Source: JBEBXQ01 sp040391535
GTDB taxonomy: Bacteria > Bacteroidota > Bacteroidia > Cytophagales > Spirosomataceae
DNA: 21,468 bases
NCBI GenBank assembly: GCA_040391535.1
Contig: JBEBXQ010000088.1
Coordinates: 1 to 21,468 of the forward strand
Reading direction: 5' to 3'
How positions within the stretch are numbered: the stretch's first letter is position 1; each line of letters starts with the position of its first letter. Shown piece by piece: positions 15,328 to 21,468 of this stretch. The notes under the pieces were generated by a model that had not been told where the DNA came from, did not search any database, and saw only the letters and a program-made list of their open reading frames with translations. Position numbers and translations under genes: made by a program.

Positions 15328-15335
15328 TATTTTTG
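15328..15335 (+). promoter_or_regulatory. Putative -7 promoter element of the M28 peptidase gene
   Basis: TATTTTTG matches TAnnTTTG exactly and ends 31 bp before the ATG at 15367. No TTTG is present at the standard 19-bp distance; the nearest TTG is 23 bp upstream. Together with the element at 15233-15240, it makes the 166-bp gap a divergent promoter region. Confidence 0.4.
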
Positions 15336-15366
15336 CCTTTATTAATGTTTTATTTATCCGATTATC

Positions 15367-16749
15367 ATGCTTAAAAAAGTATCTGTGTCTGCCCTTTTCT
15401 TATTGCTGTCTCTGACCGGGTTCAGCCAGCAAAATTATTCCGAGGATTCCGTTTTTATCAGGAAAATTTTCGATACAGCCCTGTCTGACAATGATCAGTA
15501 TGAATGGCTGCGTTACCTGACCAAGCAAATCGGTCCCCGGTTAAGTGGTTCAGAGGGGGCGGCAAAAGCTGTGAAGTATACGGAGGAACTAATGAAACAA
15601 GAAGGTTTTGATCATGTATTTCTTCAGGATGTAAAGGTTCCTCATTGGGTCAGAGGGCCTAAGGAAAAAGGATATATTGTTAATGGAAAAAAGAAGATAA
15701 ATGTACCGTTACTTGCCCTTGGAGGGTCAGTAGCTACACCTAAAGGCGGAGTCAGAGCGAAGGTTGTGGAAGTGAAAAGCTTTCAGGAATTGCGCAGCAT
15801 GGATAAGGAAAGTGTAAGAGGGAAAATCGTTTTTTTCAACAGACCGATGGACCCGACGTTCCTGGATACCTTTCAGGCTTATGCCCGTGCTGCCGAACAA
15901 CGTGCAAACGGAGCCAGCGAAGCTGCAAAACAAGGTGCGGCAGGAGCGATTGTCCGTTCCATGACGACCCGTCTGGATGATATTCCGCACACCGGCGGAA
16001 TGTATTATGCTACCGGTGTGCCTATGATCCCTACAGCCGCGATCAGTACCAATGCTGCTGAATTGCTGAGCAAAATGCTTTCTGAAAATGCGGATACCGA
16101 ATTTTTCTTTGAACAATACTGTGATCAGCTTCCGGATGCTGACTCGCATAATGTGATTGGTGAACTCAAAGGAAAGGAAAAGCCCGGAGAATATCTGGTA
16201 GTAGGCGGCCACCTCGATTCCTGGGATGTAAATGAAGGTGCACAGGACGATGGTGCCGGTTGTGTACAGTCTATTGACGCGTTAAGGATTCTTAAAAAGT
16301 TAGGCTATCAGCCACGGCATACTTTGCGTGCCGTCATGTATATGAATGAAGAGAACGGATTGAGAGGTGGAGTAGCTTATGCCGATTCAGCCAGATCAAA
16401 AAATGAAAGACATATTGCAGCGATAGAATCAGATCGCGGAGGCTTCCGGCCGATGGGTTTCGGGTTTGTAGGCACAAAGGAACAGAAAGCACAGGTCATG
16501 AAATGGGCACCCTTGTTTGCACCCTACGGTTTACATGAAATCGGAAAAGGAGGCGGAGGGGCTGATATCGGTCCGCTTGGGCAACTGGGAACGGTGCTGA
16601 TGGGATTGATTCCGGATTCACAGCGTTATTTTGATTATCACCATGCGCCGAATGATGTATTTGAAAATGTAAGCAAAAGAGAGCTTGATCTGGGTTCTGC
16701 TTCCATGGCAGCCATGCTGTATCTGATTGATAAATACGGGATTGAATAA
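15367..16749 (+). CDS. Exported M28-family metallopeptidase, carboxypeptidase Q-like
   Basis: A 460-residue exopeptidase with a signal peptide (KKVSVSALFLLLSLTGFS, cleavage near FSQ|Q). A PA-type insert (about 130-240) precedes the M28 catalytic domain. Candidate zinc ligands and catalytic residues fit the family: H282 and D284 in VGGHLDSWD, D294/D295 in QDDGAG, E328/E329 in MNEENGLRGG, D356 in IESDRGGF, and H425/H426 in YFDYHHAPND. This arrangement matches carboxypeptidase Q (PGCP)-type dipeptidases. There is no T9SS C-terminal domain and no lipobox, so periplasmic location is most likely. It is divergent from the beta-lactamase gene and followed by its own terminator. Confidence 0.92.
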   Translation: MLKKVSVSALFLLLSLTGFSQQNYSEDSVFIRKIFDTALSDNDQYEWLRYLTKQIGPRLSGSEGAAKAVKYTEELMKQEGFDHVFLQDVKVPHWVRGPKEKGYIVNGKKKINVPLLALGGSVATPKGGVRAKVVEVKSFQELRSMDKESVRGKIVFFNRPMDPTFLDTFQAYARAAEQRANGASEAAKQGAAGAIVRSMTTRLDDIPHTGGMYYATGVPMIPTAAISTNAAELLSKMLSENADTEFFFEQYCDQLPDADSHNVIGELKGKEKPGEYLVVGGHLDSWDVNEGAQDDGAGCVQSIDALRILKKLGYQPRHTLRAVMYMNEENGLRGGVAYADSARSKNERHIAAIESDRGGFRPMGFGFVGTKEQKAQVMKWAPLFAPYGLHEIGKGGGGADIGPLGQLGTVLMGLIPDSQRYFDYHHAPNDVFENVSKRELDLGSASMAAMLYLIDKYGIE

Positions 16750-16780
16750 GTAACCCTGATTTTAGGGTATTGCCATTATG

Positions 16781-16806
16781 AAAGCCACCTTTTTTGAGGT
16801 GGCTTT
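16781..16806 (+). terminator. Intrinsic terminator of the M28 peptidase gene
   Basis: A 10-bp perfect stem (aaagccacct, 16781-16790, with aggtggcttt, 16797-16806) closes a loop of tttttg and ends in a short T run. It lies 31 bp after the stop codon. A smaller hairpin (accct/agggt, about 16753-16768) precedes it. The following 220 bp up to the lipoprotein gene are AT-rich and show no clear promoter match. Confidence 0.75.
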
Positions 16807-17025
16807 TGCGTATCGCTGACACAGATCAGCATTTGGGGTACAAGCCCGGAAAGGCACATATTCTTACATATTCTTCTTTGTTATCTTATTCAGTTTCAAT
16901 TAACCTTGCTGAAATGGTAGAGAATTAACCTAAAGAATAAATAGTTGTTTTTAAATGTTTTTTTCATTATTTGAAATACAGTTCCGTAATAAAAAATATT
17001 GAAAAACTTTAACCTGAAGGATGCT

Positions 17026-17631
17026 ATGAAAAATGTTACTTTTAATCTTGTACTGTTTTTTATTTTGATTTTTTTGGGAGCCTGTAGAAATGAGGATGTT
17101 ATACCTGAAAGCAAAGCATTTCTGAAATTTGAAATGGATGGAAAAGTACACAAACTGGTGGAAGGGGATCCGGATGTGAATGTAGGAGGGGTGTTTTCGT
17201 CAAGTACGGAGAATACGTATATCGGGCATGGAGCATCATTCAGAGAGGCAAATGGTAATAATTGGTCAATACGTTTCTTTTTTGATCAGACTGAATTTGA
17301 GAATAATATTGAGAATTCCGCCAATCTTTTTAAAGTGGGTCAGTATGATTTTGTAAAGCTGGATGAAAATTATCAGCCACTTTCACCAAGGGGGGTAGAA
17401 ATAGGCTACTCATACCCGATACCTGATTACGATGGATACAATTTTGCATTATATTCGAGAAATAGCAATAACCCCGCACCTCAGCATTTTGAAGTAACCA
17501 AAGTCTATTTTGATGATATTTCTACAGACCGCTTTATCTGGGTAGAAGGGAATTTTGATGTCTTTGTAGGATCAAAAGAACGGGAAAAACGTATTAAAGG
17601 AGATTTCCGTGTGATGGTTCAGGTTAATTAG
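17026..17631 (+). CDS. Small lipoprotein of unknown function
   Basis: A 201-residue protein whose N-terminus is a lipoprotein signal: a hydrophobic stretch VTFNLVLFFILIFLGAC with lipobox LGAC and Cys20 as the predicted lipidated residue, followed by RNEDVIPES. The remainder is rich in beta-strand-like and aromatic segments (AFLKFEMDGKVHKL; NFALYSRNSN; FRVMVQVN at the end). I recognise no family; it looks like one of the many beta-rich surface or periplasmic lipoproteins of Bacteroidota. An in-frame TTG at 16999 would add nine residues, but the ATG at 17026 has a gaagg 5 bp upstream and a standard signal peptide. It is convergent with the FUSC-like gene (17-bp gap). Confidence 0.75.
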   Translation: MKNVTFNLVLFFILIFLGACRNEDVIPESKAFLKFEMDGKVHKLVEGDPDVNVGGVFSSSTENTYIGHGASFREANGNNWSIRFFFDQTEFENNIENSANLFKVGQYDFVKLDENYQPLSPRGVEIGYSYPIPDYDGYNFALYSRNSNNPAPQHFEVTKVYFDDISTDRFIWVEGNFDVFVGSKEREKRIKGDFRVMVQVN

Positions 17632-17648
17632 GCTGTCCGTACCCGGGA

Positions 17649-18749
17649 TCAGGTTTTTCCTTTTCTTCCGGTTATTCTTTTTCTTAAGATCCCGATCGTG
17701 GTTTTTCTTAACTGGCGTTCAGCCTGATAGCGCAATTGCTCATGATAGATGAACCAGCCACCTATTGCACCGATCACGCTACCCATGACAATGTGTGTAA
17801 ATCTCAGAAACACCAGATCTCCGGATGAAATCAGAATATGATTACCGGCTTCCGCCAGAAGTATAGTCATAGGAGTGATGAGCACCACTGCCAGTGCGTA
17901 TTGTCTGACCACAATGATTTCTATGAAAAACTGCAGAATAAAGATACCCAGACAAATGGAAAAGGGAGTTTGCAGAATAGGTAGCAATAACCATGATACA
18001 CCCAGTCCTATAACGGTTCCCATCATTCTTTGTAAACTTCTCCTCCATACATTGACCGTATCAACACCCTGCATAACGGCCAGGCAGGAAATCGGAATCC
18101 AGTAAGGATTGCTTAGTTTAAGGTATAGACCGAGGAAAAGGGAGGCAAACATAAATATGCCCAGAATGATGGATTCGTAGATATTGGAATACCTGTCCTG
18201 TAGAAGATTTTTCTCCCTGCGGTTTGTTGCATGCTGGGCGATGTCACTCTTTATCCGGAGTAAACCATAGATCAGTACCAGCAGCGTTGAGAACATAAGC
18301 CCCAGGGCCATAACCCCGATCCTTTCCGGAATGGTCGCTAAATTAAAAGGCATACAACTTGCCATAGAAGCGATCATAATGAAGAAGAAATTACCCGGGG
18401 GCTTCATGGCAAAATACCGTGTTACCCAATGGGCGCCACAGGTATAAACCCCAAATACAATTGCCGATAAATAAGGATCAAAACTGAAACTTATGCCAAC
18501 GCCGAAAGATATCAGAAAACCATAAGAACAAAGGATAACCATACGCATTCTTTCCGCTAATGCTGCTTTCGGAAGATACAGCATGACGAGTCCTCCCAGA
18601 CACGCCAGTTTCCCATAATCCAGATTATCGAAATATAAACCCGCAAATAAAGGGACACCGGTAGCAATGGAGGCTAACAGCGGAATATGCCAGAGCCGTT
18701 CAGATTTTTTTATGGTTAATAATTGCTGTATTTCTTTATATAAATCCAT
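17649..18749 (-). CDS. FUSC-family (aromatic acid exporter-like) membrane protein
   Basis: A 366-residue inner-membrane protein with two blocks of about five hydrophobic helices (about 25-165 and 195-340) separated by a charged cytoplasmic segment (about 166-185, RIKSDIAQHATNRREKN). The second block has the FUSC signature: YWIPISCLAVMQGVDTVNVW followed by RRSLQRMMGTVIGLGVSWLL (about 217-256). Members of this superfamily (fusaric acid resistance, AaeB, YccS) export aromatic acids or other small molecules, but the large C-terminal soluble domain of YccS-type proteins is missing. No membrane fusion protein or outer membrane factor gene lies nearby, so the substrate is unknown. It ends in a basic tail (RKRITGRKGK). 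Confidence 0.85.
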   Translation of the reverse strand: MDLYKEIQQLLTIKKSERLWHIPLLASIATGVPLFAGLYFDNLDYGKLACLGGLVMLYLPKAALAERMRMVILCSYGFLISFGVGISFSFDPYLSAIVFGVYTCGAHWVTRYFAMKPPGNFFFIMIASMASCMPFNLATIPERIGVMALGLMFSTLLVLIYGLLRIKSDIAQHATNRREKNLLQDRYSNIYESIILGIFMFASLFLGLYLKLSNPYWIPISCLAVMQGVDTVNVWRRSLQRMMGTVIGLGVSWLLLPILQTPFSICLGIFILQFFIEIIVVRQYALAVVLITPMTILLAEAGNHILISSGDLVFLRFTHIVMGSVIGAIGGWFIYHEQLRYQAERQLRKTTIGILRKRITGRKGKT

Positions 18750-19055
18750 TTACGGGAGATTAATGAGTGCCTGGGGATGACCATTTTATGTGATGAAAGT
18801 ATTGCTTTTGCAATTATTTAACGTTTATTCGGGTTTAGGGGTCTATCTCCGCTTTGCCGTTAAATCAACGGGTATTTCCTCTTTTTCTATCATGCTGTCA
18901 GTGCTTCGGACTTGAAATAACCACGAAGTGGTGGCATGATTATAGAAAGGGGCATGAATATAGAAACAGAAAGAAGATAACGTTCATGATAACCCTGGAA
19001 GGTGAATATTTTCAGATGGTAAGCTTATCCCGAACTGACGTTATTTAATCATCCT
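18750..19055. other. Gene-poor gap with an imperfect inverted repeat
   Basis: This 306-bp gap between two minus-strand genes has no convincing gene. It contains a small hairpin ccgtt/aacgg (18857-18871) and a longer imperfect inverted repeat at about 18881-18950: ctttttctatcatgc on the left pairs with gcatgattatagaaagg on the right with a 3-nt bulge, with further pairing of cttcg (18904-18908) and cgaag (18924-18928) inside. A reading frame of 64 codons from a TTG at 18854 has no recognisable family and runs through the repeat. The region may hold a structured RNA, a decayed gene or nothing functional. Confidence 0.5.
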
Positions 19056-20021
19056 TTACCTGCTCACGCTGATCACCACATTTCCGGTTTTCTGTCCGGT
19101 TTCAACATAACGGTAAGCTTCTACGATTTCGTCAAAAGGGTATTCTCTGTCAATAACAGGCCTGAATGATCCCTTCAAGGCCATATCACGCAAATAAAGG
19201 AGATCCTCCTTACGCATGACCGGTAATGGAAACAATACCTTTTTTCCACCGAGTAAGGGAGTGGTCAAAGCCAGTCCTATATTCTCGGACCGTTTACCCA
19301 GTTCGGTAGATATATAAATGCCTTTAGGTTTCATCAAAGGCTTGCACTGACCAAACGAACTCTTACCGACAGCATCAAACACAAAGTCAAAGCGGTGGTT
19401 AGTCCGGGTGAAATCCTGCGTCTGATAATCAATCACCTCGTCAGCTCCGAGTGATTTGACGAGCCCGGTATTTTTTGTATTGGCAACAGCGACCACGTAG
19501 GCGCCGTAAATCTTAAGTAACTGCACCGCAGCAGATCCGATAGCTCCCGTTGCTCCATATACTAATACAGTATCGCTGGCCTTTACGTTCGCAGCCTTCA
19601 TATTGCTGAGTGCATAATGGCTACCCTCTGTAAGAGCGGCAGCCTGTAAGAAATCCATTCCTTCGGGGATCAGCGCCAATGTGCCTTTCTCATCCATTAC
19701 CTTGTATTCAGCATGACAGCCAAAGCCGTCATCATCATAGCCGAATACCCGGTCTCCTGTTTTAAAGCCCTGCACATGTTGCCCTGTAGCCTCCAGCACA
19801 CCCGCAAATTCACATCCTAATACCTTATTATTAGGTCGAAACAAGCCGCTGAACAATCTGGATACAAAATACTGCGCACTTCTGAAGCCACAATCTGTCC
19901 GGTTTACAGTAGTTGCCTTAATCCTGATCAGCACTTCATTGTCTTTGGGGACAGGTTTTCCGGTTTCGCTGATGCTGACTACTTCCGGCGGCCCGTATTG
20001 GGTGTAGATTGCTGCTTTCAT
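19056..20021 (-). CDS. Zinc-less MDR oxidoreductase (quinone oxidoreductase-like)
   Basis: A 321-residue NAD(P)-dependent medium-chain dehydrogenase/reductase. The catalytic N-terminal domain begins MKAAIYTQYGPPEVVSISET, with PVPKDNEVLIRIKATTVNRT next and GCEFAGVLEATG (about 69-80). The Rossmann domain carries the nucleotide motif YGATGAIGSAAVQLLK (about 155-170). The structural zinc cysteine cluster of alcohol dehydrogenases is absent, which places it with the quinone oxidoreductase/NAD(P)-dependent alcohol dehydrogenase-like group. The substrate is unknown; it could act on quinones or enals. It stands alone, with long gaps on both sides. Confidence 0.88.
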   Translation of the reverse strand: MKAAIYTQYGPPEVVSISETGKPVPKDNEVLIRIKATTVNRTDCGFRSAQYFVSRLFSGLFRPNNKVLGCEFAGVLEATGQHVQGFKTGDRVFGYDDDGFGCHAEYKVMDEKGTLALIPEGMDFLQAAALTEGSHYALSNMKAANVKASDTVLVYGATGAIGSAAVQLLKIYGAYVVAVANTKNTGLVKSLGADEVIDYQTQDFTRTNHRFDFVFDAVGKSSFGQCKPLMKPKGIYISTELGKRSENIGLALTTPLLGGKKVLFPLPVMRKEDLLYLRDMALKGSFRPVIDREYPFDEIVEAYRYVETGQKTGNVVISVSR

Positions 20022-20319
20022 ATAACTAAGGATTTTTGGGAATTTCGGATAGAACCTGCCGTTGTTTCCCTTGATGAAAGGGGAAATGTTGTGATATTTA
20101 CTTGATTTTCAGTAGACTGTGGCTGTTTGTAGTCCGATCGGAAATACCCGGATGATATTAAATATATTCATTCCCCCTATATTTATGGATCACTATCAAC
20201 CAGATCGTCCGATTATATCGTTTCGCATAGCTAAATTACCTGATTATTGCAGATCTTTTTTAAACAGAATGTTAAGTTTAAGCATTTTCTGACTTAGCAT
20301 TTAAAACTGAATAAATTAT
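20022..20319. other. Divergent intergenic gap without recognised gene
   Basis: This 298-bp gap separates the divergent MDR and DUF1304 genes and should hold both promoters, but I find no good TTTG-N19-TAnnTTTG match on either strand. A hairpin with an 8-bp stem and one bulged G (tttccctt, 20065-20072, with aaggggaaa, 20078-20086) lies about 45 bp upstream of the MDR start. The rest is AT-rich and unremarkable. Confidence 0.5.
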
Positions 20320-20697
20320 ATGGAACAACTCATTTTCATTTTGTCAAGAGTTTTTGTTGGTATGGTGGCCCTGGAACATCTGTACATATTATGGATGGAA
20401 ATGTTTGCCTGGGAAACTACCGGCAAAAAAGTATTCAAAGGAGCGTTACCTGACGAATTGTTTAAGCCGACTAAAGGACTGGCTGCTAACCAGGGACTCT
20501 ATAATGGTTTTCTTTCTGCCGGGCTAATCTGGAGCTTTTTTATCAGTGATCCGGTATGGCAGCAAAACGTAGCCATCTTTTTTCTTTGCTGTGTAATTAC
20601 CGCCGGTGTATACGGAGCGTTGGTATCTTCCCGGAAGATATTCTTTACTCAGGCATTACCAGCCATTATCGCTTTACTGTTTGTGTTACTGAGTTAG
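20320..20697 (+). CDS. DUF1304 family membrane protein
   Basis: A 125-residue protein with four hydrophobic helices (about 3-24, 62-76, 82-103 and 107-124). The DUF1304 signature is visible: FVGMVALEHLYILWMEMFAW (about 12-31), ANQGLYNGFLSAGLIW (about 57-72), and AGVYGALVSSRKIFFTQALP (about 95-114). The family has no known function. It has no operon partners: the nearest genes are divergent (MDR) and convergent (GNAT), each well separated. A short inverted repeat (cagatgg/ccatctg, 20700-20726) follows the stop codon but lacks a T run. Confidence 0.85.
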   Translation: MEQLIFILSRVFVGMVALEHLYILWMEMFAWETTGKKVFKGALPDELFKPTKGLAANQGLYNGFLSAGLIWSFFISDPVWQQNVAIFFLCCVITAGVYGALVSSRKIFFTQALPAIIALLFVLLS

Positions 20698-20895
20698 AGC
20701 AGATGGATTGTTTCAGATGCCATCTGGTGAATATTTTGTCAGATGAGGATCTCTGAACATTTTATAAGCAAATTTATAGTACCGGTTACTAACCGGAATA
20801 TTGTCTTTTGTAGTTACACTCTTTCAGTGGCAGCATTGGCAATCCCAAATTATGGGCATTTCGATTCAGTCGGTATCATTATTTGTCATAGTTTT

Positions 20896-21375
20896 TTATT
20901 TGATTGTTTTTCGCAACATAACCATATCTTTTAGTTGAATACCATCTTCCACTATTGGTTCAGGATAATTATTTATAAAAAAACCTTTCTTAATTTCAAA
21001 CAACTCAAATCCGGCTTTTTGATATAGATGCAATTGTTTTATCGCGGTATCAGCGGTTCCTATTAATATCGTTTTATACTTTTTTTCTTTCGCCTTAATT
21101 TCGGTGTCCTGCAATAAAAATCTACCCATTCCCTGTCCTTGAAAGGCTTTATTGACGGCAATATTTTTTATCTCAATTTCCTTCCTGTTCAGTGAACAGA
21201 GCACATAGACAGCGATCACCTTATTTTCCTGCTCTACGATGTATATATCACTGTCAAAAATGTATTTATTTATAGCTTCAACTGTTTCGTCTGCAAGCAG
21301 TAATAAATCATACGGAATTTTGTCTGCTTTACTGAGTTGTCTGGTGACCCACTTGTTTTTAGCTTTTGTTTTCAT
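20896..21375 (-). CDS. GNAT family N-acetyltransferase
   Basis: A 159-residue acetyl-CoA-dependent acetyltransferase. The acetyl-CoA-binding motif A is FQGQGMGRFLLQ (Q79-G-Q-G-x-G84), preceded by the beta4 strand EIEIKNIAVN (about 66-75) and followed by TILIGTADTAIKQLHLYQKA with GFELFEIKKGFFI, typical of GNAT folds. No membrane segment or signal peptide. Its acceptor (protein, amino acid or antibiotic) cannot be judged. It is a monocistronic-looking gene; a terminator for a gene further right ends about 48 bp upstream of its start. Confidence 0.88.
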   Translation of the reverse strand: MKTKAKNKWVTRQLSKADKIPYDLLLLADETVEAINKYIFDSDIYIVEQENKVIAVYVLCSLNRKEIEIKNIAVNKAFQGQGMGRFLLQDTEIKAKEKKYKTILIGTADTAIKQLHLYQKAGFELFEIKKGFFINNYPEPIVEDGIQLKDMVMLRKTIK

Positions 21376-21422
21376 TGTCAGTTCAATTGTTCATGACTTT
21401 TCATTGTATAGGCATTAAAAAT

Positions 21423-21451
21423 TTCTGCCCTTGTTTCTGACAAAGGCAGAA
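21423..21451 (-). terminator. Intrinsic terminator of a minus-strand gene right of the window
   Basis: On the minus strand the stem TTCTGCC...GGCAGAA (7 bp, extended by TTGT/ACAA past one mismatch) closes a 5-nt loop and is followed by ATTTTTAATG, a U-rich tail. In the plus direction no T run follows. The orientation implies an upstream gene, not visible here, transcribed leftwards towards the GNAT gene. Confidence 0.7.
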
Positions 21452-21468
21452 TAAACATTACGAACAGA

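Noticed and set aside
15727..16212. Minus-strand open frame of 161 codons
   Set aside because: It is antisense to the well-supported M28 peptidase, with a composition unlike a real protein.
18854..19048. Possible 64-residue small protein in the gap after the FUSC-like gene
   Set aside because: It has a TTG start, no Shine-Dalgarno sequence and no family match, and it overlaps an inverted repeat; I keep the region only as a gap with structure.
20743..20934. Open frame of 63 codons after the DUF1304 gene
   Set aside because: It overlaps the 3' end of the GNAT gene on the other strand and shows no recognisable features.

Overview
The window comes from the chromosome of a member of the Bacteroidota, probably from the Cytophagia, Sphingobacteriia or Chitinophagia rather than Bacteroides itself. 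The evidence is a secreted metalloprotease with a type IX secretion (T9SS) C-terminal sorting domain, several promoters of the Bacteroidota type (TTTG, about 19 bp, TAnnTTTG), a general lack of strong Shine-Dalgarno sequences, a BatE-like TPR/SH3 protein, and moderate GC content. The gene content is mostly housekeeping and envelope functions. I see no prophage, transposase, CRISPR array, restriction system or biosynthetic cluster.

Region by region. (1) 1-390: the 5' half of a tRNA-Lys(TTT) on the minus strand, preceded in its transcript by two identical 108-bp tandem copies of its leader plus a degenerate tRNA-Lys. A likely tRNA promoter lies at about 354-384. (2) 391-2534: a BatE-like TPR/SH3 membrane protein and the RNA m5U methyltransferase rlmD, with an 18-bp perfect terminator hairpin downstream shared with the convergent dnaB. 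(3) 2729-4345 minus: dnaB. (4) 4505-8964 plus: a clear promoter, then phoH, an M43 metalloprotease whose start codon lies inside phoH, and comEC 12 bp later, apparently one transcription unit. (5) 8980-11204: alternating single genes: a DUF922-like HExxH protein (minus), dCMP deaminase (plus) and a SlyD-type FKBP isomerase (minus). (6) 11306-12925 plus: an AcpH-like phosphodiesterase and holA, stop codon abutting start codon. (7) 12937-15200 minus: a class D beta-lactamase followed 2 bp later by a sodium:solute symporter. (8) 15367-17631 plus: a secreted M28 carboxypeptidase Q-like peptidase with a terminator, then a small lipoprotein. (9) 17649-21375: a FUSC-type membrane protein, a zinc-less MDR oxidoreductase, a DUF1304 membrane protein and a GNAT acetyltransferase, separated by gaps of roughly 200-300 bp. 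A minus-strand terminator at the right edge belongs to a gene outside the window.

How the genes relate: replication and nucleotide functions recur (DnaB, HolA, dCMP deaminase), with competence-type DNA uptake (ComEC) and RNA functions (RlmD, PhoH). The remainder are exported proteases, transporters and envelope proteins. The features most worth a second look are the tandem degenerate tRNA-Lys copies, the OXA-like enzyme with an altered SxV motif coupled to a symporter, and the phoH/protease overlap. I did not find a convincing undescribed multi-gene system; this looks like an ordinary core chromosomal stretch.
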